From Sporosarcina highlanderae (GTDB lineage Bacteria; Bacillota; Bacilli; Bacillales_A; Planococcaceae), in NCBI RefSeq assembly GCF_030433715.1, contig NZ_JAROCC010000013.1:31820-95819 (forward strand): a stretch of 64,000 nucleotides of DNA. The letters run 5' to 3'. A program made the position numbers and the translations under genes. The notes below the pieces were generated by a model that saw only the letters and a program-made list of their open reading frames with translations, had not been told where the DNA came from and searched no databases. Positions 33,024 to 43,282 of this stretch are shown here, piece after piece; position 1 is the stretch's first letter, and the number at the start of each line of letters is the position of its first letter.

Positions 33024-34337
33024 TTATTCATCTTCACCTTTTTTGATGAGATCCGATAATTGTTCAAAGAAATTTGGGTAGGATATTGCAATGCATGAAG
33101 GATTTTCAATTTCAACAGGACCTTCCGTTATAAGTGCGGCAATTGCTGCCATCATACCTAACCGATGATCACCGTATGATTTCAATTTTGCCCCTTTTAA
33201 CGGAGTAGGACCTTTAATGATCATCCCATCATCAGTTGCTTCAATTTGCGCACCTAACTTATTCAATTCGTTAGTAACAGCAGCAATACGGTCTGTTTCC
33301 TTGACCCGCAGTTCTTCTGCATCCTTAATGATTGTTATACCTTCTGCCTGGGTTGCCAACAATGCAATAATTGGCAATTCGTCAATGAGCGTTGGAATGA
33401 TATCCCCTTCTATGCTTATTCCTTTCAAATGTGAATTGGAGACTCTTATTGTACCATAAGGTTCCTCTTTTTCACCGTACCGTTCAAGCACTTCAACTTG
33501 AGCGCCCATCTTCTCAAGAACCATGATAATTCCTGTTCTAGTCGGATTCAGACCTACGTTTACGAATTCCACGGTACTTCCTTCAACCATAGCCGCAGCC
33601 ACCATGAAAAATGCAGCTGAAGATATATCTCCTGGAACTACTACATCAGTTCCTTTCAATACCTGCCCGCCTTGTAGACTCACTACATTCCCATCTTGTT
33701 GAATATTTGCACCGAATTGTTTGAACATCCGTTCTGTATGATCTCTAGATATGGCAAATTCCTTAACAACTGTCAATCCATGAGCATTCAAACCAGCAAA
33801 AAGTATTGCCGATTTTACTTGGGCACTTGCAACTTGCATTTGATAATCAATACCTTTTAGTGATTCTCCTTTTATAGAAAGGGGAAGATAATCTCCTTCA
33901 TCATTCCCAGAAATTGATGCTCCCATTGATTGTAAAGGGATTGTGACTCTTTTCATCGGTCTTTTTGATAGTGAGTCATCTCCAGTCAAAACAGAGTTAA
34001 CTGACGAGCCCGACAATATACCAAGCAATAATCTGGCAGTTGTCCCTGAATTCCCTGCATACAATTCACCAACAGGCGTTGTCCAATCCTGGATTCCTGG
34101 GCTCTCAATTAACACATCCGTTCCATTTTGTTCAATGGATACGCCCAATTTCTTGAAAATATCGATTGTCCGTAAGCAATCTTCCCCTTCAAGGAATCCT
34201 GTTACGGTCGTCTTTCCAGAGGCGATTGACCCTAACATAATTGCCCGGTGAGAAATGGATTTATCACCCGGGACCTGTATTGTGCCTTTTACAACCGGCT
34301 TATCGAACTGGATTGTTTTCACTTCAACCAAAGTCAT
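33024..34337 (-). CDS. aroA: 3-phosphoshikimate 1-carboxyvinyltransferase (EPSP synthase)
   Basis: Sixth step of chorismate synthesis (named aroE in B. subtilis); 437 residues. The N-terminal PGDKSISHRAIMLGSIASG, the YAGNSGTTARLL phosphoenolpyruvate site and the C-terminal DGMIIKGP...GDHRLGMM segments are typical. The frame begins at a codon a few bases beyond the likely initiation site, so the N-terminus (34320-34337) is approximate. It follows tyrA and ends the aromatic block. Confidence 0.94.
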   Translation of the reverse strand: MTLVEVKTIQFDKPVVKGTIQVPGDKSISHRAIMLGSIASGKTTVTGFLEGEDCLRTIDIFKKLGVSIEQNGTDVLIESPGIQDWTTPVGELYAGNSGTTARLLLGILSGSSVNSVLTGDDSLSKRPMKRVTIPLQSMGASISGNDEGDYLPLSIKGESLKGIDYQMQVASAQVKSAILFAGLNAHGLTVVKEFAISRDHTERMFKQFGANIQQDGNVVSLQGGQVLKGTDVVVPGDISSAAFFMVAAAMVEGSTVEFVNVGLNPTRTGIIMVLEKMGAQVEVLERYGEKEEPYGTIRVSNSHLKGISIEGDIIPTLIDELPIIALLATQAEGITIIKDAEELRVKETDRIAAVTNELNKLGAQIEATDDGMIIKGPTPLKGAKLKSYGDHRLGMMAAIAALITEGPVEIENPSCIAISYPNFFEQLSDLIKKGEDE

Positions 34338-34346
34338 CTACCCCTT

Positions 34347-35462
34347 TTAAAGAATATGCATGCTATAGTCCGTCGTCCTTGAAAGTACAGCTCTTGCCGC
34401 CTTGCGATCGTCAGCATTCTGGAAGCTGATTACAAGAATTCCGTACACATCTGTCCTTGTTTCAACAATCCGGATGTTTGTAATACTGATCTGTTCATCG
34501 GCAAGTATTTTTGTAATTTCAGATATGACTCCGGGATGATCAGGTACATCAATATGCAAATCAAGTGTCATATACAGGGCTCCTTGTATAGCCCCTTCAG
34601 ATGTAGAAGGCAATCTGTCCCTAAATGTCTTGGCATCCTCAAAGAAACGAAAAATTAAATCCGGATCATTTTCAGAAATTAGATTTCGGATGGATTCCAT
34701 CTCTTGCAACCATCCATCAAGTTGCATTAATAATTCATCACGATTTTGCATTGTAATATCGCGCCACATTGTTGGATCCGCAGAAGCGATGCGGGTTAAA
34801 TCACGGAAACCTCCCGCCGCCAAATTTTTGATGAAGGGCTGCTGTTTTTCCTGATCCGCCAATCTACCAACGAGAGAAGACGCGATTAAATGTGGGAAAT
34901 GACTAACTATGGCCGTCATATGATCATGCTCATCGGCGTTTAATACAACAATTTTCCCCTTAGTTGATTTTAATAAGTTTGATAATTCATCGATTTGTTC
35001 GGAGGTTGCATCTATAGTAGGTGTCAAAATGTAATAAGCATTTTCAAATAGATGTTCTTTCGCGGCAGAAATACCACTTTTATGTGAACCTGCCATTGGA
35101 TGGCCTCCAATGAATGTCAGTCCCTTGTCAGTGAGAACCTTCGCAGCCTCCATAATTGGCTTTTTCGTACTGCCTGTGTCTGTAAGAATTACTCCATCCT
35201 TTAATTTCCATGTGGATGCTTCCTCTAACAATACGACTGTAGTATTAACTGGAGTCGCAAAAATGATGATATCTGCTTTTTCACAAGCTGATTTAGCGGA
35301 TGGAGCAATTGAATCGATTATTCCGCGTCGGTATGCCTCGTCTGCAGTTGCGTAAGATCTGTCAAATCCTATGATATGTAATTCTTGTATACTGCGCTTT
35401 AGTGCAAGACTAAGTGAGCCTCCAATTAGCCCAAGTCCTATTATTGCCACGTTTTTCTTCAT
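34347..35462 (-). CDS. tyrA: Prephenate dehydrogenase
   Basis: NAD-dependent oxidative decarboxylation of prephenate to 4-hydroxyphenylpyruvate for tyrosine; 371 residues. It has an N-terminal Rossmann loop GLGLIGGS (about 9-16), the catalytic region GGHPMAGSHKSG and a C-terminal ACT domain (about 297-365, LDIHVPDHPGVISEITK-like), which suggests feedback control by tyrosine or other amino acids. Two bases after hisC. Confidence 0.95.
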   Translation of the reverse strand: MKKNVAIIGLGLIGGSLSLALKRSIQELHIIGFDRSYATADEAYRRGIIDSIAPSAKSACEKADIIIFATPVNTTVVLLEEASTWKLKDGVILTDTGSTKKPIMEAAKVLTDKGLTFIGGHPMAGSHKSGISAAKEHLFENAYYILTPTIDATSEQIDELSNLLKSTKGKIVVLNADEHDHMTAIVSHFPHLIASSLVGRLADQEKQQPFIKNLAAGGFRDLTRIASADPTMWRDITMQNRDELLMQLDGWLQEMESIRNLISENDPDLIFRFFEDAKTFRDRLPSTSEGAIQGALYMTLDLHIDVPDHPGVISEITKILADEQISITNIRIVETRTDVYGILVISFQNADDRKAARAVLSRTTDYSMHIL

Positions 35463-35464
35463 AA

Positions 35465-36559
35465 TTATCTACCTTTTTCTTTTAACAAAAGATCCAATGC
35501 ATGAAATACTCCTGTATTCTGCTCTTCTGTTCCTATTGTTATCCTAACATAATTAGGTGTTCCCAAAGCATTTCCACTTCGAACTATATAACCTTTTTGC
35601 AATAGGAATTCCGTTGCTTCGTCTGCATCACAAGGAACTTCCATTAAGACGAAATTCGTTTGCGAATCAAAGATATGGATCTTATTTTCGGAAGCAAAAT
35701 CCTTGTAACGACCTCTTTGAATTTCATTTTTACGACGGCACTCTTCAATGAATTCATCGTCTTTAAGTGCTACACTCGCCATTGCTAGTGCAAGTGAATT
35801 ATTATTGAAAGGGTTACGTACTTTATTCAATTCCGTAACGACTGTTGGAGAGCCGACCGCATAACCGAGCCGGAAAGAAGCTAACCCGTAGGCCTTTGAA
35901 AACGTTCTAAGCACTAAAATATTTGGGTAATCATCAACCAATCGTATTGAATCGATATTATTTGGATCGGTTACATACTCAAAATAGGCTTCGTCTAACA
36001 CCACTAGGATATTTTCTGGCACTTTGCTTAAAAATCTTTTCAATTCATCACTTGGGATAAGGTTTCCTGTGGGATTGTTCGGATTACAAATCCAAATGAC
36101 TGACGTCCGTTCATTGATCGCCGATAGGAATGCATCAAGATCATGACCGCCGTCACTTAGAGGGATTTCAGTAAAATCCGCCCCCTCGATTTTTGCATTA
36201 TGTGCATATTGCGGAAAGGTTGGAGCTGGCATGATTGTGTGGGTTTGATTATCAAGCAAAGCACGTGAAATGATTGAAATAATTTCATCGGAGCCATTTC
36301 CGAAAAGAATTGAACCTTCATCCACCCCATGTTTTTCAGATAGTTCACTTCGAAGATTTGTTGCATGACCATCAGGGTAAATTTGAAACGGCATAGAAGA
36401 GCTTGTTAAAAACTCCATTACTGATGATGCACAACCGTATGGGTTCTCGTTTGAGGCTAATTTAACGACTTCTTTCAGACTGTATAAATCCTTAACTTCC
36501 TCAATGGATCTTCCTGGTTTATAAGGATTCATTTCATTTAAGGCTTCTTTCCATTTCAT
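35465..36559 (-). CDS. hisC: Histidinol-phosphate aminotransferase
   Basis: PLP-dependent class II aminotransferase of 364 residues. In Bacilli this enzyme serves both histidine and phenylalanine/tyrosine synthesis, which explains its place between aroH and tyrA. SNENPYG near the N-terminus, NPNNPTGN, and RTFSKAYGLASFRLGY with the PLP lysine are visible. The start is ATG at 36559, behind TGGAGG; an upstream ATG at 36580 precedes that ribosome site. In B. subtilis the trpEDCFBA genes lie between aroH and hisC; here they are absent. Confidence 0.95.
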   Translation of the reverse strand: MKWKEALNEMNPYKPGRSIEEVKDLYSLKEVVKLASNENPYGCASSVMEFLTSSSMPFQIYPDGHATNLRSELSEKHGVDEGSILFGNGSDEIISIISRALLDNQTHTIMPAPTFPQYAHNAKIEGADFTEIPLSDGGHDLDAFLSAINERTSVIWICNPNNPTGNLIPSDELKRFLSKVPENILVVLDEAYFEYVTDPNNIDSIRLVDDYPNILVLRTFSKAYGLASFRLGYAVGSPTVVTELNKVRNPFNNNSLALAMASVALKDDEFIEECRRKNEIQRGRYKDFASENKIHIFDSQTNFVLMEVPCDADEATEFLLQKGYIVRSGNALGTPNYVRITIGTEEQNTGVFHALDLLLKEKGR

Positions 36560-36585
36560 ATGTATTCCTCCAGTCTCCATTGTAG

Positions 36586-36951
36586 TTAGTTGAGCAAGTC
36601 AGGACGTAGCTTAACCGCTTCATTATGATAAACATGCTTAATGTCTTTTTGGACAATTTCACTATTTACATGCATGAGCGCTCTTATGCAAAATGGCATG
36701 GAACCTATTACATTCATTTCATGCGTGCACATGACAGGAACGTATTTCCATCCATCTAATGTTCTTACTGCCTTGGCTGGAAATGCTGATTTTATGTCCT
36801 GAGTAGTTGAAATAATGACTGAAACAATGTCACCTGGTACTACTCCATTCGCTTCTGCCATTTCGATAACCATCATTCTAGTTGCTTCAAGAACTTTGTC
36901 TGTATGATCCTGTTCAACGGTTGTTGCTCCTCTTATTCCCCTTACAGTCAT
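36586..36951 (-). CDS. aroH: Chorismate mutase AroH
   Basis: Monofunctional AroH-class chorismate mutase (trimeric alpha/beta barrel), 121 residues, converting chorismate to prephenate. The N-terminal VRGIRGATTVEQD and the C-terminal segment with HVYHNEAVKLRPDL carry the expected active-site Arg and Glu residues of the family. Placed 11 bases after aroB and just upstream of hisC. Confidence 0.95.
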   Translation of the reverse strand: MTVRGIRGATTVEQDHTDKVLEATRMMVIEMAEANGVVPGDIVSVIISTTQDIKSAFPAKAVRTLDGWKYVPVMCTHEMNVIGSMPFCIRALMHVNSEIVQKDIKHVYHNEAVKLRPDLLN

Positions 36952-36962
36952 TCATTTTCCCC

Positions 36963-38054
36963 CTAACCTATTCTTTGCTGAAATTCCTCAAATGCTTCCT
37001 TGCAATCTTTTTCAGTAACTTTCTGTATGAAAGGGCTACCTAATTCTTTCAACATTATAAAATTCAACTCGCCGAATGTTGCTTTTTTATCATTTTTCAT
37101 GAAGTTCAAAAACTGATTGAATGAATAATTTAGAACTGGTTCAAATGTATAGCCATTTAATTTTGCAAAGTTAATGAAACGGTTTGTAAATGTAGAATCC
37201 ACATTGCCGTGTTTCTCACTAAGGATGAAACTATAAGCCATGCCAATCATTACACACTCCCCATGACTAAGACCGCCGAATCCGCATACCGCCTCTACCG
37301 CATGACCAAATGTATGACCAAAGTTAAGATATTTCCTTACAGAATGCTCAAACTCATCAGCAGCAACGATATCCGCCTTCACCTTAATCCCCTTTATGAG
37401 TTCTTCAGAAAGCCATTCTATGGATGGATTGACAAATGCAATATTCTCGATAAGTTGGTTTGCCCAGTTTGCGTCAGATATGAATGCGTGTTTTATCAAC
37501 TCCGCCATTCCAGAGCGTATCTCACGTGGCGGCAAAGTTTTAAGTAATGTTGTATTGAATAATACCGCTGAAGGCTGATGAAAAGAGCCAACCATATTTT
37601 TTCCTGCCGGTAAATTGATAGCAGTCTTTCCTCCCACAGCGCTATCGTGTGCAAGGATTGTCGTAGGACATTGTATGACCCGAATACCTCTCATAAATGT
37701 CGCAGCCACAAATCCGGCTAAATCCCCACACGCCCCTCCACCAAAAGCAATCAATAATGAGTTCCGAGTGAAGTTTTCCTGCAATAAATACGATTGGCAT
37801 TCAATATAGACCTCTGGTGTTTTACACTTTTCACCGGAAGGGACAATTTTGACACTTGGAGACACCTCTGCTTTTTCCAAAGCCTGAAGAAGAATCGGCA
37901 AATGTTTTGACGCAACTATGGCATCAGCAATAATCCCAACCTGGTCAGCTGTTTTTAGCAATTCCTTATAGTCAGATGAAAAAAGCTCATATACATGGTC
38001 TCCGACATGTACATCATATCGGGCATTCGGTATTTCAATGGTCAGTTTCCCCAT
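36963..38054 (-). CDS. aroB: 3-dehydroquinate synthase
   Basis: NAD- and metal-dependent second enzyme of the shikimate pathway, 363 residues. FGGGACGDLAGFVAATFMRG is the nucleotide-binding loop, followed by IQCPTTILAHDSAVGGKTAIN; NFGHTFGHAVEA provides metal-binding histidines. It lies between aroC and aroH, one base from aroC. Confidence 0.96.
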   Translation of the reverse strand: MGKLTIEIPNARYDVHVGDHVYELFSSDYKELLKTADQVGIIADAIVASKHLPILLQALEKAEVSPSVKIVPSGEKCKTPEVYIECQSYLLQENFTRNSLLIAFGGGACGDLAGFVAATFMRGIRVIQCPTTILAHDSAVGGKTAINLPAGKNMVGSFHQPSAVLFNTTLLKTLPPREIRSGMAELIKHAFISDANWANQLIENIAFVNPSIEWLSEELIKGIKVKADIVAADEFEHSVRKYLNFGHTFGHAVEAVCGFGGLSHGECVMIGMAYSFILSEKHGNVDSTFTNRFINFAKLNGYTFEPVLNYSFNQFLNFMKNDKKATFGELNFIMLKELGSPFIQKVTEKDCKEAFEEFQQRIG

Positions 38055-38055
38055 A

Positions 38056-39237
38056 TCAGAACTCCTTTACATATTCTCTGTACCGATTGATTTCATCCAC
38101 TAATCCATCCATCGTATCAGAACGAAATTCGTCCATGATTGCCTTAGCGACTTCGGTTGCAATGACATGTTCTGCTACAACGGAAGCTGCAGGAACTGCA
38201 CATGGATCAGATCTTTCAATCGTTGCTACGAAAGGCTCCTTCGTATCAATATCGACACTTTCAAGCGGTTTGTACAAAGTTGGTATTGGCTTCATGACTC
38301 CTCTTATGACAATCGGCATCCCGGTAGTCATACCACCTTCAAGTCCACCAAGCCTATTCGACTTTCGGTAGTATCCAAGCTCTTCCGACCATGCAATCTC
38401 ATCATGCACCTTGCTACCAGGGTTTTGAGCCATCTTAAAGCCCAGACCAAATTCCACACCTTTAAATGCATTTATGCTCATCATTGCACCAGCAAGTTTA
38501 CCATCCATTTTACGGTCGAATTGGACGTAACTGCCAATCCCTGGTGGACATCCTTCCACAATTACTTCAACGATTCCTCCAAGGGTGTCTCCACGTCCTT
38601 TGATATCATCAATTGCTTCAACCATTTTAACTGAAGCTACTTTATCTGCACAATACACAGGGTCCTGCTCGATGATTTCTCGTAATTCATCCACTTCAAG
38701 GTGTGCATATGATTTGGGATCAGTCGAGATTCCACCGATTTCGGTAACATGAGCCACTGTTTTAATACCCAGTTGACGAAGGAATTGCTTGGCCACAGCA
38801 CCTATTGCAACCCGCATTGTCGTTTCCCTCGCGGATGATCTTTCCAATACATTTCTTAAATCCCGATGGCCATATTTCATGCCCCCTACAAGGTCTGCAT
38901 GACCTGGACGCGGGCGAGTAATTTGTCTTTTTATATCTTCAGGATTGATATCTTCAGACAAAGGTTGAATTCCCATAATTTTTGTCCAGTGTTTCCAATC
39001 ATCATTGACAACTGTAAGTGTAACTGGTGAACCTAATGTCAATCCGTGCCTTACGCCGGATGTGATGAGCACCTGATCCTTTTCAATTTGCATTCTTCTT
39101 CCACGCCCATGCCCGCCTTGGCGTCTTTTCAATTCGTTATTGATCATTTCAGCGGTCAAAGGCATTTGAGCGGGTAACCCCTCAATTATTGCTGTTAGTT
39201 GAGGCCCGTGTGACTCTCCTGCTGTAAAAAACCTCAT
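38056..39237 (-). CDS. aroC: Chorismate synthase
   Basis: FMN-dependent last step to chorismate (aroF in B. subtilis), 393 residues. Signature segments are [17 protein letters not shown] at the N-terminus, [30 protein letters not shown], and [13 protein letters not shown]. The ATG at 39237 follows AGGAGG. First gene of the aroC-aroB-aroH-hisC-tyrA-aroA run; a 130-base gap separates it from cheR. Confidence 0.96.
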   Translation of the reverse strand: MRFFTAGESHGPQLTAIIEGLPAQMPLTAEMINNELKRRQGGHGRGRRMQIEKDQVLITSGVRHGLTLGSPVTLTVVNDDWKHWTKIMGIQPLSEDINPEDIKRQITRPRPGHADLVGGMKYGHRDLRNVLERSSARETTMRVAIGAVAKQFLRQLGIKTVAHVTEIGGISTDPKSYAHLEVDELREIIEQDPVYCADKVASVKMVEAIDDIKGRGDTLGGIVEVIVEGCPPGIGSYVQFDRKMDGKLAGAMMSINAFKGVEFGLGFKMAQNPGSKVHDEIAWSEELGYYRKSNRLGGLEGGMTTGMPIVIRGVMKPIPTLYKPLESVDIDTKEPFVATIERSDPCAVPAASVVAEHVIATEVAKAIMDEFRSDTMDGLVDEINRYREYVKEF

Positions 39238-39367
39238 TCCAAATTCCTCCTTTTATCTCTATTTTAAAGGTTGGATAAATATCCGCTTCATAGCACCTTA
39301 TCAGAATATAGCAACTTTGACTATAGGTATTGCAAAAAAAGTCTGGATTTTCGCTCCTAAAAAAACA

Positions 39368-40138
39368 TCAAATCTTCCTGTAAAAGAATGTCTCTACCTG
39401 TTCGAAACCGTATTTATCGGGGGTGAATATTTGTTCTGTGCTACCGACAAACAGAACTCCATTAGGTTTGAGCGCTTTTGCAAAGTTGGTGTATAGTTGT
39501 TCTTTGGCTTTATCGGTGAAGTAGATCATAACATTGCGACAAATAATAAGGTCAAAGCCGTTCTCAAATTTATCGTTCAGTAAATTATGCTGCTGGAATC
39601 GGACGGTTTGCTTGATTTCTTCTTTAATCTGATAATATTGACCCTGATTAATAAAGAAACGATCCAACATCTTTTTTGGAAGTTCCTTAAGCGATCTCTT
39701 AGCGTAAAGGCCGACTTCTGCTTTATCCAAAACCATGGTGTCAAGGTCTGTAGCCAAAATGGAGACATTCTTGAGTGGTAGATGTGCTGATAGAACCATG
39801 GCGAGAGAGTAAGGTTCTTCACCGCTCGAACATGCTGCACTCCAGGTCTTCAAGTTTTTATTTGTGGAAAGAAGCATCGGTAGTATTTTTTGTTCAAGTA
39901 TCTCCCAGCGTTGGGCATTTCGATAAAATTCAGTTACGTTAATCGTTATCCTCTCTAAAAAATCATCTAACAATTCCTGATCATTATGTATGGCAATAAA
40001 ATAATCTGAAAAACTGTGATATCCTCTTTTTTCATAAAGTGAGGTAAGTCTTCTTTTCATTTGTGGCTCTTTATACAAAGAAAGATCTATCCCAGTTTTT
40101 TTCTTAATATTCACTATGAAACTGGCGTAATCTGCCAA
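39368..40138 (-). CDS. cheR: Chemotaxis protein methyltransferase CheR
   Basis: SAM-dependent methyltransferase of chemoreceptor glutamates. With the TTG start at 40138, behind GGGGGGAATT, it has 256 residues, the size of B. subtilis CheR. An N-terminal helical CheR_N domain with KRRLTSLYEKRGY is followed by the SAM site WSAACSSGEEPYSLAMVL and the FDLIICRNVMIYF motif. It implies the organism is motile or has methyl-accepting receptors, although no other che or fla gene is in the window. Confidence 0.93.
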   Translation of the reverse strand: MADYASFIVNIKKKTGIDLSLYKEPQMKRRLTSLYEKRGYHSFSDYFIAIHNDQELLDDFLERITINVTEFYRNAQRWEILEQKILPMLLSTNKNLKTWSAACSSGEEPYSLAMVLSAHLPLKNVSILATDLDTMVLDKAEVGLYAKRSLKELPKKMLDRFFINQGQYYQIKEEIKQTVRFQQHNLLNDKFENGFDLIICRNVMIYFTDKAKEQLYTNFAKALKPNGVLFVGSTEQIFTPDKYGFEQVETFFYRKI

Positions 40139-40200
40139 TCGAATTCCCCCCAAACCAACTTTTTTCTATTATACCGAATAATACTGCAATGTTGGTAAAC

Positions 40201-40235
40201 AAAAACAGTCATGCATATTTTGCATGACTGTTTTA
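40201..40235 (-). terminator. Intrinsic terminator of ndk
   Basis: On the minus strand AACAGTCATGCA, a short loop, TGCATGACTGTT, then TTTGTTT, directly after the ndk stop codon. Confidence 0.82.
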
Positions 40236-40251
40236 AAAGCTACTTTATTAA

Positions 40252-40698
40252 TTAGTTGATCCAGCTAATGATTGATTTGTCATAGCTGACAAGCTCTTCT
40301 TCTTTAAAGAAAAGATTAATTTCACGGACTGCGGATTCAGATGAATCAGAACCGTGGATGATGTTTTTACCGACTGTTACAGCGAAATCTCCACGGATTG
40401 TTCCAGGAGCAGATTCCTTAGGGTTTGTTGCACCCATCATAAGACGTGCTGTTGAGATGACATTTTCGCCTTCCCAAACCATTGCAAAAACAGGACCTGA
40501 AGTGATGAACTCAACAAGTTCGCCAAAGAAAGGACGCTCTTTATGCTCACCGTAATGTTGTTCTGCAAGTTCTTGAGTGATTTGCATCAATTTACCGCCA
40601 ACAAGTGTGAATCCTTTGCTTTCGAAACGGCTTACAATCTCACCGATCAAGTTACGTTGTACACCATCAGGTTTTACCATTAAAAATGTTTTTTCCAT
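40252..40698 (-). CDS. ndk: Nucleoside diphosphate kinase
   Basis: Balances NTP and dNTP pools by phosphate transfer through a phosphohistidine; 148 residues. [15 protein letters not shown] at the N-terminus, [15 protein letters not shown] and the active-site H115 in NIIHGSDS are all present. GGAGTG precedes the ATG and a strong SigA-type promoter lies 50-70 bases upstream; a terminator follows, so it can be a single-gene unit. Confidence 0.97.
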   Translation of the reverse strand: MEKTFLMVKPDGVQRNLIGEIVSRFESKGFTLVGGKLMQITQELAEQHYGEHKERPFFGELVEFITSGPVFAMVWEGENVISTARLMMGATNPKESAPGTIRGDFAVTVGKNIIHGSDSSESAVREINLFFKEEELVSYDKSIISWIN

Positions 40699-40741
40699 TT
40701 ATAACACTCCTTCATATATGTATCGGATTTTATCCTTACCG

Positions 40742-40770
40742 ATCGTATCAAACGGAAGCCAATCTTTCAA
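40742..40770 (-). promoter_or_regulatory. SigA promoter of ndk
   Basis: On the minus strand TTGAAA (40765-40770), a 17-bp spacer, TACGAT (40742-40747), in the gap between hepT and ndk. Confidence 0.7.
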
Positions 40771-40785
40771 CTGGCAACTCTTTAA

Positions 40786-41760
40786 TTAAAACTTTCTTCT
40801 TCCAATAAATGCGGCAATTTGAAGTAAAGCATTCTTCGCATCTCCGTCTGGCAATGATTCAACTTCGGAAATCGCCTTTTTAAGATACAATGTACTTACT
40901 GCTTGGGCCTTCTCAATAGCCCCGGATTGCCTAATATATCCTAACATTCGGATACGCTCCTCTTCAGTCAAGGTGCCATCAAAAGAACGGATTAAAAACG
41001 GTTGGAATTCGGGGTCATCCTTTATGTATAGTGTCGGCAAGGTAATATGACCATTCAGCAAGTCACTTCCTGCAGGTTTGCCTAATTTTTCATCAGTCGA
41101 TGTGATATCAAGGATATCATCGACGATCTGAAATGCCATTCCTGCAAAGTAACCGAACCTTTTTAACTTTCCAACTGTATCGGCATTCGCATTCGAAACA
41201 AGCGCCCCCAACTCACAGCTGGATGATAGTAATAAAGCCGTTTTTCTCTTGATACGGCGTAAATAATCCCGGAACGATTGGTCTGTTATTTGCTGATATT
41301 CAAGCTGAATGATTTCCCCCTTACAAATTTCCAACATTGTTTCAGCCAATAGTTGATGAACTGCGGGCATCTCAATTTCTCCGATGGAAACAAGCGCACG
41401 GGAAAAGATATAATCACCCGTATACATGGCAATTCTATTATTCCACCTTGACTTAACCGTTTCAAAACCTCTTCGGAAGTCTGAATTGTCGATGACATCA
41501 TCGTGGACAAGGGAGGCCATATGAATAAGTTCCAGGGATACTGCAACCTTTGCCACATTTTCCATTGAATATTCACCGAATTTCGATGAAAGGATCACAA
41601 AAATTGGACGTATCCTTTTTCCACCAGCCCGTAATAAATGTAAGGAAGCTTGACGAATGACCGGGGAAGAGGAGTCAACGGATTGTTCAAGTTCCTTTTC
41701 GATGAATGAGAGATCCTGCCGGAAATCTGCGTAAAGCGACATTAACTTCAATTTCTCCAA
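40786..41760 (-). CDS. hepT: Heptaprenyl diphosphate synthase component II (HepT)
   Basis: Catalytic subunit of the two-component synthase making the C35 side chain of menaquinone-7; 324 residues. The two aspartate-rich motifs are DDVID at 87-91 (in LVHDDVIDNSDFRRG) and DDILD at 214-218. GGKRIRP is the isopentenyl diphosphate site. The TTG at 41760 is preceded by GGGGAAGG at 8 bases, so I keep it as start; an ATG lies six codons further in. Partner HepS is encoded two genes upstream. Confidence 0.93.
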   Translation of the reverse strand: MEKLKLMSLYADFRQDLSFIEKELEQSVDSSSPVIRQASLHLLRAGGKRIRPIFVILSSKFGEYSMENVAKVAVSLELIHMASLVHDDVIDNSDFRRGFETVKSRWNNRIAMYTGDYIFSRALVSIGEIEMPAVHQLLAETMLEICKGEIIQLEYQQITDQSFRDYLRRIKRKTALLLSSSCELGALVSNANADTVGKLKRFGYFAGMAFQIVDDILDITSTDEKLGKPAGSDLLNGHITLPTLYIKDDPEFQPFLIRSFDGTLTEEERIRMLGYIRQSGAIEKAQAVSTLYLKKAISEVESLPDGDAKNALLQIAAFIGRRKF

Positions 41761-41785
41761 GACGATTACCTTCCCCTACTTGCAA

Positions 41786-42481
41786 TTATTTGAAAGCGAT
41801 ATGCCCTGCAGCAGCCCCACCGCTATATTTCTTGTATGACACTTCCTGAAAACCTGCATCCACAAACAGTTGCGCAAGTTGTTTAGCCCCAGGGAAATCA
41901 TCTGCCGATTCTTGAAGCCAAGAGTACTCCTTATAACTTTTAGCAAAAATTTTGCCAAATAGCGGCATGATGTATTTAAAATAAAAGCGGAATACTTGAC
42001 GGTAAATCGGAATTTCAGTTTGTGATGTCTCTAAACACGCTGCCATACCACCTGGTTTTAGCACCCGGTGCAATTCCTTCAATACTTGTTCGTAATCGGG
42101 CACATTACGTAAGCCAAACCCTATTGTTACATAATCGAAACTATTATCCTTGAATGGCAGCTCCATAGCATTTCCTTGGACGAGAGTAATGGACGGATAC
42201 TCTTTAACTTTAGGACGGGCTGATGCAAGCATCCCCTCACTAAAGTCGAGACCGGTTACACTGCCATCTTTACCGGTTGCCTCTGCCAAGCTAATTGTCC
42301 AGTCACCAGTTCCGCAACATACATCCAAAGCACTTGAATTAGGTTTGACATTCATACGCTTCATAATATCGTTTCGCCATTTTTTATGCTGATTAAAACT
42401 GATGACGGAATTCATCTTATCATAATCATCAGCGATACTTTCGAAGACGTGATGGACTTTTTTTTCTTTGGCTGTCTCCAT
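41786..42481 (-). CDS. menG: Demethylmenaquinone methyltransferase
   Basis: SAM-dependent C-methylation of demethylmenaquinone, the last step of menaquinone synthesis; 231 residues of the UbiE/MenG (COQ5) family. The SAM loop is [10 protein letters not shown] (about 53-62), and [15 protein letters not shown] is the family signature. Flanked by hepS and hepT, the order conserved in Bacillales. Confidence 0.95.
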   Translation of the reverse strand: METAKEKKVHHVFESIADDYDKMNSVISFNQHKKWRNDIMKRMNVKPNSSALDVCCGTGDWTISLAEATGKDGSVTGLDFSEGMLASARPKVKEYPSITLVQGNAMELPFKDNSFDYVTIGFGLRNVPDYEQVLKELHRVLKPGGMAACLETSQTEIPIYRQVFRFYFKYIMPLFGKIFAKSYKEYSWLQESADDFPGAKQLAQLFVDAGFQEVSYKKYSGGAAAGHIAFK

Positions 42482-42499
42482 ATGTCGTCCCTTCTTTCC

Positions 42500-43234
42500 T
42501 TAGAGAGGCTTTCCTGATAGTGGATTCGCCAACCTATGTATTTCCTGCTTTAAAAAAGGAGTTAAAAAGTCAGCATTCAGAAGCTCTTTCCTCATCCTTC
42601 CTGAGAGAATAGAAATAGCCGTTTCAATTTTTTCCTTTTTTAACCGATTCGTAGTCATACTCCGATGAATAGTTGTATCTTTTATCAGCTGATTAAAGTA
42701 CCAAATTAGACTTAATGCAGTTTCAGATATCGTTCTATATTTTGAAAAACCATATCTCTGTTGAAACTCACCAATGCAGCCTGATTCAATACAATTCACT
42801 GCCTCAATATGCGCATATGTTTCGTCAAAAGATCCCATGAATAAGTCAGTTTTCGTCTCGTTGATACGACCTATCATTTTAGACATCGCCGTTATAAATT
42901 CAAAATCAGGGATTGAAGATAATAAACGATAATGGATTCCACTGAAATGATCTCCGGATAATACCATAAGTTGCTGTTCTTTCGTTGAAGCGTCAAGAAG
43001 ATCCACCCGGTCATGTATATCGAATGCTGCATGGACCGCTCCAACAGCAATAGCCGATATATTCAGCACTGGCGACCATTCTTCACCATTCAGGAATGGT
43101 AAAAGAAGGAAAAAAGCTTTTGCTTCATCCAATGGCATTGTTCCAAGCTCTCTATATACAATTGGCTCTTGGATTGATTGCTCAACTTGCTTTATATAAT
43201 TTTGAATGTATCGGTTGATTGTTAGTCTGTCCAT
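42500..43234 (-). CDS. hepS: Heptaprenyl diphosphate synthase component I (HepS)
   Basis: Non-catalytic partner of HepT, 244 residues from the ATG at 43234 (GGAG at 8 bases; the upstream in-frame start at 43258 has no ribosome site). Component I proteins diverge strongly; the assignment rests on position before menG and hepT, size, and an all-helical pattern with FHALF-like segments (AVGAVHAAFDIHDRVDLLDAST). It sets product chain length together with HepT. Confidence 0.82.
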   Translation of the reverse strand: MDRLTINRYIQNYIKQVEQSIQEPIVYRELGTMPLDEAKAFFLLLPFLNGEEWSPVLNISAIAVGAVHAAFDIHDRVDLLDASTKEQQLMVLSGDHFSGIHYRLLSSIPDFEFITAMSKMIGRINETKTDLFMGSFDETYAHIEAVNCIESGCIGEFQQRYGFSKYRTISETALSLIWYFNQLIKDTTIHRSMTTNRLKKEKIETAISILSGRMRKELLNADFLTPFLKQEIHRLANPLSGKPL

Positions 43235-43282
43235 CTTCGGTTCTCCATTCAAAGACAATGTGAAAGAGCGATCTTTTATGAT